A stretch of DNA of 13,114 bases from an uncultured Barnesiella sp. (GTDB taxonomy: Bacteria > Bacteroidota > Bacteroidia > Bacteroidales > Barnesiellaceae_A): NCBI GenBank assembly GCA_904502265.1, contig CAJGDT010000024.1, positions 1 to 13,114 of the forward strand, given 5' to 3'. Below are positions 7,034 to 13,114 of the stretch, piece after piece. The notes under the pieces were generated by a model that saw only the letters and a program-made list of their open reading frames with translations, was not told the origin of the DNA and did no database searches. The stretch's first letter is position 1; each line of letters starts with the position of its first letter. The position numbers were made by a program, and so were the translations under genes.

Positions 7034-9313
7034 TTATTTTACAAATTTGCATACAACGCTGTTACCTTCGGCGTCGACACCGCGGTAGAAGTATGCACCT
7101 GCGGGAAGTGCATTAACATCGACGGTATCGTGAGCGCCTTGCAAGGTAGCAACACATGCGCCACCGATGGTGTATACATAGCTCTCGACCATGTGTGATG
7201 CGCCTTTCATACGCACCTCGCCTACCAAACTGTCGTAGTAGCAACGAGTAGCGTCGTTGGGCAAAATCTCTACGCTGTTATCTATGGGTTTGGGGTAAAT
7301 TTTGAAAATCATAGCATCGGCACGACGTACGTCATCTTCAAACGATTCGGTTGCGATAGACTCTTGACCAGTCCACAACTCACGTACCACGTACTCGTTA
7401 CCTGTTGTCAAGCCTAAGCGGTCGAAGTCGATAGATATTTCTAAGCGACGACCGGCGTCGTAGTTAAGTGCTGCCACATAAGTAGTGTCGGCTACGGTGT
7501 ACATGAACATGTTGGGTGCAGGGTGGCCCAAGTTAGCCTCTACAGGGTAGAATGCCTTGGTTTGGTGGGTCATGGCTACCACCTCTTTGTTACCGGCAAG
7601 CTCCTCAAGGCGTTCTTTGGTTCCGCTGTCGCTACCCAGTGTAAGGTCATCGCCGAGGATGATAATACCTGTGATGTAGGATGAGGTAAGACGCACGCGG
7701 TTGATGCTGAGAGCTTGGCCGCTCAATACTACGTGGTCGGCATCGTTATAGCTGTAGCAGTGGTCAAGCCACCAGCCATAGGCTGTAGAGTTGAGGGTAT
7801 ATTCGGTATCGCCCAGTGACGAGAAGGCGTCGCAAGCGATGCGTCGACCATGAGCATGGTGGGCGGGGAAGAGAGGTGCGATAGAGAGGTTGAGGTAGAT
7901 GCTATCGCCGGCAAATGAGGCGATGTACTCCATAGCCTTGTTGTAGGCTTGCAAGCCTGTTTGTACACTCTCGTCGTAGTGCTTACCTTCGAGTGCACCG
8001 TGTGTCATAAAGTCGAGTTTTACGAACTTGTAGCCCCATTTTTGGTACTTCTCAAACTCGGCTTTGATACGACCCAATGTAGCAGGGTGAGTGGGGTCGA
8101 GTGCGATAGCACCGTCGAGCTCTTGGGGGTTACCGTTGCTGTCGCGCAACCAGGCGTCGCCCCATGTGTAGCTACCTGCACCACCCGAGGGCATCATAGC
8201 GCTCTCGTTCTTGCCCCAGTCGGCAAAGGGTGTCCAGTAGATACCGGCACGTTGCTCGTTGGCAGTACAATTCTTCACAAACTTGCCGTGGTCGCGCACG
8301 CCAAAGTTCTCGTTCCACCACGAGTCGAGGCCTATGTATGTAAGGCCGTCGGCACCCACAAAGCCGGCAGGCTTCAATACCTCGGCAAAGTAGTTCGATA
8401 CCTCCATGGCATATTGAGGCTTAATGTTGGTCTGCAATGCACCCCAGCTGTTCCATCCGAAGATCTTCTCGCCCTTGAAGGGGAGCTTGGGCGCAACGAT
8501 AGCGCAAAGGTCACCGTATGTCTCCAATCCACGACGCCAGTCGTTGAAGTAACCAATCATCATTTTCGAAGACTCTACGCGGTTAGCCTTCACAGCACCG
8601 TGTTCATCGTTGTCGCGAGTACCGCCCTTGCTTGTTACACCGTTGAATACCAAGAGCGACTTGAGAGTAGTCTCGGCAGTAGTCTTGGCAGTGACACCGG
8701 TCTTCCAGGTGTAGTGTTCGATAGAACCTGTAATAAGGCCACGACGGGTGTTGTTGTTGAACAAGGCAGTAACTTCGTAACAAGTGGGGTGCGAGTCGCC
8801 AAATTTCTTGGTCTCGTAGCGAGTCCATCCGTCGTTGTCGAAGGGAACGTAGATGAAGTAGTTAGTACCGGCATCGAGAATTTGGGTAGATGCTGTAGAG
8901 CGAATAGGTGCGATATAGTTTATTTCCAACTTGCTGTTGCTTTCGAGAACTACATCGGTGAGAACATAATCCTTGTCGCTATATATATAATATGTATGAG
9001 TAATCGTAGTTGTGGGAGAGTTGGTAGTCTTACCGCTTACGATAAGTTGTTTACCTGTACCAAACTCATCTTGATAGTCGTTGGTAGAAATAACGATATC
9101 GGTGAGAGATGTGAAAGTGGTTTTAGAATTTTTGAGACCCCACTCGGCCTCGTTGCCTGCAACCAAAGTTTCGTTGCCGTAGGCAATAGTAACTTTACCA
9201 TTGCTTTCGTTGGCTTTAACTTGCCAATTACCTGCCGAAACAACGGTTTCTTGCGCCATCATACCCGATGTGGCAAGAATCATAGAGGAGATAAAAAGAA
9301 AAAACTTTCTCAT
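7034..9313 (-). CDS. Secreted clan GH-D (GH36/GH27-like) alpha-galactosidase-type hydrolase with T9SS CTD, copy A
   Basis: 759 aa. Signal peptide MRKFFLFISSMILATSGMMA with cleavage before Q21. N-terminal beta-sandwich region about 21-280; catalytic barrel from FGWNSWG (285-291), YIGLDSWW (D330), GIYWTPFADWG (357-367), FVKLDFM with expected nucleophile Asp434, and RRIACDAF with candidate acid/base Asp495. SSYITGIIILGDD (544-556) closes the barrel region. The last ~75 residues (SYVYTIGG, LPAGAYFYRG, CKFVK) form a T9SS type-A sorting domain, so I infer outer-membrane translocation and surface attachment. Compared with copy B it carries a short Gly/Ser-rich insertion around residues 371-384 in a barrel loop, which may alter substrate choice. 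Otherwise the two align nearly end to end and arose by tandem duplication. It is preceded by a strong terminator-like hairpin, so its expression may differ from the upstream propeller gene. Confidence 0.82.
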   Translation of the reverse strand: MRKFFLFISSMILATSGMMAQETVVSAGNWQVKANESNGKVTIAYGNETLVAGNEAEWGLKNSKTTFTSLTDIVISTNDYQDEFGTGKQLIVSGKTTNSPTTTITHTYYIYSDKDYVLTDVVLESNSKLEINYIAPIRSTASTQILDAGTNYFIYVPFDNDGWTRYETKKFGDSHPTCYEVTALFNNNTRRGLITGSIEHYTWKTGVTAKTTAETTLKSLLVFNGVTSKGGTRDNDEHGAVKANRVESSKMMIGYFNDWRRGLETYGDLCAIVAPKLPFKGEKIFGWNSWGALQTNIKPQYAMEVSNYFAEVLKPAGFVGADGLTYIGLDSWWNENFGVRDHGKFVKNCTANEQRAGIYWTPFADWGKNESAMMPSGGAGSYTWGDAWLRDSNGNPQELDGAIALDPTHPATLGRIKAEFEKYQKWGYKFVKLDFMTHGALEGKHYDESVQTGLQAYNKAMEYIASFAGDSIYLNLSIAPLFPAHHAHGRRIACDAFSSLGDTEYTLNSTAYGWWLDHCYSYNDADHVVLSGQALSINRVRLTSSYITGIIILGDDLTLGSDSGTKERLEELAGNKEVVAMTHQTKAFYPVEANLGHPAPNMFMYTVADTTYVAALNYDAGRRLEISIDFDRLGLTTGNEYVVRELWTGQESIATESFEDDVRRADAMIFKIYPKPIDNSVEILPNDATRCYYDSLVGEVRMKGASHMVESYVYTIGGACVATLQGAHDTVDVNALPAGAYFYRGVDAEGNSVVCKFVK

Positions 9314-9390
9314 GATTTATGTAATAGAAAAAATGCGTGTGCCGAAAAAATATCAGACCTTAAATGAACATCTATTGTAGTGCCTAAGCT

Positions 9391-9432
9391 GTAAAAGAAA
9401 ACTTAGGGCAGCGCGGCTGCGCCGCCCTAAGT
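9391..9432 (-). terminator. Strong intrinsic terminator-like hairpin between single-propeller gene and GH36-like copy A
   Basis: Bases 9401-9414 pair with 9419-9432 over 14 bp (one G-U wobble), GC-rich in its upper half, with a 4-nt loop. On the transcribed strand it is followed by TTTTCTTTTA. This is the best terminator in the window. It starts 19 bp after the stop of the propeller gene and leaves 77 bp before the next ATG, enough for a promoter, although I found no good Bacteroidota-type promoter there. Confidence 0.82.
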
Positions 9433-9451
9433 AAGTTATATCTATAAGATA

Positions 9452-11350
9452 TTAGAGAACAACTTTAACAACTGCAACGCCGTCAGCAGCAACAACCTCT
9501 ACAACGTAGATACCTGCGTTGAGGGCAACCTCTACTTGAGCAGCAGCAGCAACTGTACCGGCAGCAACTTGAGCACCGTTTACAGCATATACAGTGTAAG
9601 CAGCAGCTTCAACACCACCGTTCATGATGTTGATAACACCGTTCAAAGCGTAAGCAGCTACAGTAGCGCTCTTAACGCTCTCAACAGAGTTGTCGGCATT
9701 TGTGTGAGCGAAGAGACCACCACGAGCACCGTTATCAACAGCTTGTACACCAAAATCGTACTCATTAACGCTCATGCCTTTGAAAGTATAAGTAGTAGTG
9801 TTCAAGAGAGCTTGTACGCGGTTTACTTTGAGGACACCGGTAGAGATGTTGGCGGGAGTCAAGCAGAATACTTCGCCTGTAGCTTTGTTCTTAGCGTAAA
9901 CGTTGTAACGGAGAGCAGCCGAGGGAGTAGTATCGTCGGCGGGAGCAGTCCAAGCGAGAACTACGTCGCTACCGTTTTGAGTAGCAGTGAAACCTGTGGG
10001 AACAGCGGGAGCTTGGTTAGCAGCAACACCTGTTACGAATGAGAGGTAGTTGGGCCATGTGGGCTCGTCAACGAAAGGCCACTCGGGGTTCTCTGAACCA
10101 TCTTCCAATGTGGGACCTTCGTTTTGGCCACCGTCACGATAACCGTAAGCGTGGAGTTCCATCAAACCGTCGTTGTTAACGTCAACAATGTTGAGGTCAC
10201 CACCACGGCACCATGCACGTGCGGGAAGAGCCTCTGTAGCGTCAACGAAAGTCTTGTCACCGTTGCCGAGGTAGATACCGATAGGACCGGCCCAACCAGA
10301 AGAAGCAAAGTCAGTGTAACCGTCGTTGTTGATATCGGCGAAAGCGAGTTTAGACTCACGACCCATGAGGTTAGTAGTAGTCTCGTCATACTCAGTCCAA
10401 ACCTTACCTGTACCGTCGTTTACATAGAGCAATGCACGACCACCCCAAGCGTCGAGGTTACAGTTACGACCTGTCTCGATAAGGTCCATTACACCGTTGT
10501 TATCGTAGTCAATGGGGAACATGATACCAGAGTTAGAACCATGACCGAAACCACGGATAGCCTCGAATGTCAAGTCACCCTTGTTGATGTATACAGTAGC
10601 TGTGTTAACGTCGTTTGCCTCAGCATCCCAACCTGTAGTAGAGATATCCATCAAACCGTCGTTGTTGAGGTCGGCAACGAAGCAACCACCACCGTTAGTC
10701 AAGTAGAACTCGGGGTTGTTGTTTCTTGTGAACGAACCGTTCTTGTCGTTAACCCAGAGAATGGGTGTACGAGTGCTCTCTTGACCTACAGCGTAACCAC
10801 CACAGAAGAGAATATCGGTGTAACCGTCATTGTTGAAGTCGGCGGGGAACATGATGGTTTGGTTGTGGTCCTCACTCTCACGAGCGTAAGAGATGAATAC
10901 GTCCTCTTCGAGTTCGAAGATTTCTTCCAAGTAGTAGTCCTCCTCAGGACCGTTGTTGTGATAAGTGAAGAGTACAGCTGTAGAAGCGTCACCTTGAGTC
11001 ATACAACCGGTAACGATAAGGTCGAGGTTACCATCGTTGTCATAGTCGTACCACATAACGGCAGCACCGTTTACCTTAGCGAAGAGAAGGTCTTCTTGCT
11101 CTTCGATTACGTTGGTGAAAGTTTTGTCACCGTTGTTTTTCCACAACATGGGGTCAGCACCGTTACGGAACATGACACAGTCCATGTAACCATCGTTGTT
11201 GTAGTCGGCATAGGCAATGTGACCACGCTCACCCATCTCATAGATGAACGAACCATCTTGTTGTACCTCGAATGAAGGCACGACAGCTTCAGCCATTACT
11301 GATGCAGCAGAGAATACAGCTGCCATTGCGAGTAATTGTTTTGCTTTCAT
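9452..11350 (-). CDS. Secreted FG-GAP/VCBS seven-repeat beta-propeller with FN3-like domain and T9SS CTD
   Basis: 632 aa. Signal peptide MKAKQLLAMAAVFSAASVMA, cleavage near residue 20. Seven calcium-loop repeats start at residues 49, 102, 171, 227, 281, 339 and 390, fitting a seven-bladed propeller. The fifth (DYDNNGVMD) and seventh (DVNNDGLME) loops have slight departures from DxDxDGxxD. An FN3-like domain spans about 448-545 and matches those in the 1129-aa protein (RYNVYAKNK, TYTFKGM, FGVQAVDNG). The last ~79 residues are Ala/Val-rich and end in VAVVKVVL, a T9SS type-A sorting domain like that of the other propeller protein. There is no enzyme motif. It directly follows susD, the slot often held by SusE/SusF-like glycan-binding proteins, so a glycan-binding role is inferred. 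Codon choice looks unusually uniform (for example GGT for Gly, GCT for Ala), suggesting high expression. Confidence 0.85.
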   Translation of the reverse strand: MKAKQLLAMAAVFSAASVMAEAVVPSFEVQQDGSFIYEMGERGHIAYADYNNDGYMDCVMFRNGADPMLWKNNGDKTFTNVIEEQEDLLFAKVNGAAVMWYDYDNDGNLDLIVTGCMTQGDASTAVLFTYHNNGPEEDYYLEEIFELEEDVFISYARESEDHNQTIMFPADFNNDGYTDILFCGGYAVGQESTRTPILWVNDKNGSFTRNNNPEFYLTNGGGCFVADLNNDGLMDISTTGWDAEANDVNTATVYINKGDLTFEAIRGFGHGSNSGIMFPIDYDNNGVMDLIETGRNCNLDAWGGRALLYVNDGTGKVWTEYDETTTNLMGRESKLAFADINNDGYTDFASSGWAGPIGIYLGNGDKTFVDATEALPARAWCRGGDLNIVDVNNDGLMELHAYGYRDGGQNEGPTLEDGSENPEWPFVDEPTWPNYLSFVTGVAANQAPAVPTGFTATQNGSDVVLAWTAPADDTTPSAALRYNVYAKNKATGEVFCLTPANISTGVLKVNRVQALLNTTTYTFKGMSVNEYDFGVQAVDNGARGGLFAHTNADNSVESVKSATVAAYALNGVINIMNGGVEAAAYTVYAVNGAQVAAGTVAAAAQVEVALNAGIYVVEVVAADGVAVVKVVL

Positions 11351-11398
11351 AAAACAGAATTTAGTTGTTAATAAAAAGGTTGATAATATACGTAAGTT

Positions 11399-11452
11399 AA
11401 AAAGGCAATAGATGCTGTCAGGGTCGTGTTGCCCGGTGGCAACATCTATTGC
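11399..11452 (-). terminator. Intrinsic terminator-like structure after susD
   Basis: The outer stem pairs 11405-11414 with 11443-11452 (GCAATAGATG with CATCTATTGC, perfect). An inner stem pairs 11429-11433 with 11438-11442 (TTGCC with GGCAA, 4-nt loop). On the transcribed strand the outer stem is followed by C and then TTTTT (11403-11399). It starts 11 bp after the susD stop and could lower read-through from susCD into the propeller and hydrolase genes. Confidence 0.75.
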
Positions 11453-11463
11453 TTATGAGTTTG

Positions 11464-13035
11464 TTATCTCAAGCTGGGGTTTTGGTCGGCTGTAGAGATG
11501 AACTCGTTTTGAGTAATCTCGGTGTAGGGTACGGGGAAACGCTTGTGGTATTCTTGAATATTACCATTGCTCTTAGCCCACTCGTTGCGCTCCTTAGTGT
11601 ACTCAAAATATTTGCCTGTACGGATGAGGTCGTAGCGACGCCACATCTCGGCCATCAATTCGCGCATACGCTCGTCGAGGATGTTGGTGCGGAACTCTTC
11701 TTGGCTCATGCCTGTGCTCCACTTCTTGTCTTCGGGAAGGTTCCAACCCCAAGCGCGGGCACGGATTTGGTCGTTGATGATACCTACAGCATCGGCTGTG
11801 GCACCACACTCGTTGAGAGCCTCGGCATAGAGCATCAAAACGTCGGCATAACGGAGATAGTAAGTGTTTTTACCGCAATCCCAGAAGTTTACGTCCAACT
11901 CTACGATACGCTCGTCCTCATACTTCTTGATGTGGGGATCGAGTTGGTCTTCGCCGAAACCAGTAACAACGGCAGCTTTCTTACCGTCCCAGTCGAAGTT
12001 GGTGCGAATAGTGGCATTGTAGCGAGTATCGCCATCCTCCCATATACCACCTTGACCCTTGGGGCTGTAGGCATATACAGTGGGGAGAGCTTCGTCGTAA
12101 CCACCATGGGGGCAACGTTGACCCCAGTCCGATGCAGCACGGCTACCACAATACCATTGCAATTGACACTTGTCGGTAACGTTGTTGTAGTAGTATGTCC
12201 ATACTGACTCGTTGTCGCAATTTACTGCGGGATCCCAAAGGTCGCTAAAGTTGCTCATCAATGAGAAACCACCATTTTCTACAACGTCTTTGAGCAAGTC
12301 TTTGGCCTTGCCATAGTCGCGATACTCGGGAGTCTCGCCAGCCATGTAAATCTTGGCAAGCATCACCTTGGCAGTATATTGAGTAGGAATGCGACCGTCG
12401 CCTTGACGCTTGGCGGGCAAGTATTTGGCTGCAGTAGTGTAGAGGTCGACCATGTGTTTGTACACCTCGTTGAGGGGACGACGACCCGACATTTGGATGG
12501 TACCATCTTCGTTGATAGTAGTAATAGGCAACTCGCCCCAGTACCATACCATCTCGAAGAGAGCAGTAGCCTCGTAGAAGGCGGCTTGACCGAGGAACAT
12601 TTGCAAATCAACGTTGGTAGAGTCAGCTTTCAATTTTTCTACCAATACCTTGCTTGCTTGAGCAGCTTGTACGGCGATGGGGAAGCGGAGGTTCCACAAT
12701 TGAGAGAAGTTGCTATTCTCACTGTTGTAGAGGGGTGAGAAAGTATCGAACGAACCTTTATCGGGGTAGTCGCGCAATTGACATTCGCCAATTTGCAACT
12801 CGTCGGTACCGTGGTTGAGGCGCAAACCCTCGCGAGAGTTGCGACATTGACGTAGCTTAGCATACAAGCCATTGAGGTAGTATTGGATATTGTCGTTATC
12901 CGAAAGAATTTGCTCAATAGACTTAGAAGTTTGGGGATCTTCAGTAAGGAAGTCATCGGTACATGAAGGCATAGCAGCTACCACCAAAGCCATTGCGCAA
13001 ATGCTGAATTTCTTGAATATTGATTTCATAGTCAT
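11464..13035 (-). CDS. susD-like: SusD/RagB-family outer-membrane lipoprotein
   Basis: 523 aa from ATG 13035 (an in-frame ATG at 13029 is an equal alternative). SusD proteins sit on the cell surface as the substrate-binding lid of the SusC transporter. The N-terminus is a lipoprotein signal with AMPSC and lipidated Cys25, followed by TDD, an acidic run typical of Bacteroidota surface lipoproteins. Family features include the helical TPR-like segments, RYADVLMLYAEALNE about 400-425, WRRYDLIRTGKYFEY, and the closing pattern RFPVPYTEITQNEF ... QNPSLR that is characteristic of SusD C-termini. The start is 13 bp after the susC stop, the standard operon pairing. The ligand cannot be read from sequence; the alpha-galactosidase-type genes and mutarotase downstream suggest galactose-containing oligosaccharides. 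Confidence 0.95.
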   Translation of the reverse strand: MTMKSIFKKFSICAMALVVAAMPSCTDDFLTEDPQTSKSIEQILSDNDNIQYYLNGLYAKLRQCRNSREGLRLNHGTDELQIGECQLRDYPDKGSFDTFSPLYNSENSNFSQLWNLRFPIAVQAAQASKVLVEKLKADSTNVDLQMFLGQAAFYEATALFEMVWYWGELPITTINEDGTIQMSGRRPLNEVYKHMVDLYTTAAKYLPAKRQGDGRIPTQYTAKVMLAKIYMAGETPEYRDYGKAKDLLKDVVENGGFSLMSNFSDLWDPAVNCDNESVWTYYYNNVTDKCQLQWYCGSRAASDWGQRCPHGGYDEALPTVYAYSPKGQGGIWEDGDTRYNATIRTNFDWDGKKAAVVTGFGEDQLDPHIKKYEDERIVELDVNFWDCGKNTYYLRYADVLMLYAEALNECGATADAVGIINDQIRARAWGWNLPEDKKWSTGMSQEEFRTNILDERMRELMAEMWRRYDLIRTGKYFEYTKERNEWAKSNGNIQEYHKRFPVPYTEITQNEFISTADQNPSLR

Positions 13036-13048
13036 TGGATATTAATGA

Positions 13049-13114
13049 TTAGAAAGTAATGTTAAGACCAACTACATACATGCGAGTAGCGGGATAGTAG
13101 TCGCCCATTTCGGG
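13049..13114 (-). CDS. susC-like: C-terminal end of SusC/RagA-family TonB-dependent transporter (partial)
   Basis: Only the last 21 codons and the TAA stop (13051-13049) are inside the window. They read PEMGDYYPATRMYVVGLNITF, ending in the pattern YPxTRxxxxGLNxTF that closes SusC-type outer-membrane beta-barrels, with the terminal Phe needed for barrel assembly. It lies 13 bp upstream of the SusD-like gene, the canonical SusC-SusD order, which supports the call despite the short fragment. The gene continues beyond the right edge. Confidence 0.9.
   Translation of the reverse strand, partial: PEMGDYYPATRMYVVGLNITF

Noticed and set aside
9344..9352. Possible Bacteroidota -7 box (TATTTTTTC on the minus strand) before the hydrolase copy A
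   Set aside because: It matches TAnnTTTG only partly and no TTG -33 element is found at the right distance. The match could be chance in an AT-rich leader.
7949..9367. 472-codon open frame on the plus strand
   Set aside because: It lies antisense to the hydrolase gene 7034-9313, which has a signal peptide, catalytic motifs and a CTD. The plus-strand product is Val/Cys-rich with no recognisable domain.
9401..9432. GC-rich palindrome considered as an attachment site or mobile-element end
   Set aside because: There is no transposase, integrase or target-site duplication nearby. The T-rich tail and place after a stop codon fit a terminator.
10124..11275. 383-codon open frame on the plus strand
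   Set aside because: It is the antisense shadow of the propeller gene. The repeated AAC-AAC-GAC-GGT codons read backwards as Val/Thr-rich VVVEV-like strings.

Overview
The window looks like part of a polysaccharide utilisation locus (PUL) from a Bacteroidota chromosome, most likely Bacteroidales. The evidence is a SusC C-terminus directly followed by a SusD/RagB lipoprotein, AT-rich leaders without clear Shine-Dalgarno sites, and several secreted proteins ending in a C-terminal domain (CTD) of the type IX secretion system (T9SS) type-A kind. A functional T9SS is implied but is not encoded here. I cannot name the genus.

All genes lie on the minus strand, so transcription runs from high to low coordinates. 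In that order: the last 21 codons of a SusC-like TonB-dependent transporter (13049-13114); susD-like lipoprotein (11464-13035); a secreted seven-repeat FG-GAP/VCBS beta-propeller with an FN3-like domain and a T9SS CTD (9452-11350); two tandem paralogous clan GH-D (GH36/GH27-like, alpha-galactosidase-type) secreted hydrolases, each with a T9SS CTD (7034-9313 and 4710-6971); a second propeller protein whose propeller+FN3 unit is duplicated head-to-tail inside one ORF (1285-4674); a cytoplasmic aldose 1-epimerase (183-1217); and the start of a secreted protein that resembles BspA-type leucine-rich-repeat proteins (1-179). The gene content is dense; the longest intergenic gap is 138 bp.

Proposed working model (inference): the propeller proteins and hydrolases are exported across the outer membrane by T9SS and act at or near the cell surface. 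The hydrolases release alpha-linked galactose or a related sugar, SusCD imports oligosaccharides or sugar, and the mutarotase equilibrates the released sugar anomers in the cytoplasm. The propellers sit where SusE/SusF-like surface glycan-binding proteins are often found, so they are candidate binding or scaffold proteins with no assigned function.

Four intergenic junctions carry perfect or near-perfect inverted repeats of 10-14 bp. Three are followed by T-rich stretches on the transcribed strand and resemble intrinsic terminators or attenuators. They suggest stepwise expression within the cluster. No regulator, tRNA, rRNA, CRISPR array, insertion sequence or convincing promoter is visible.
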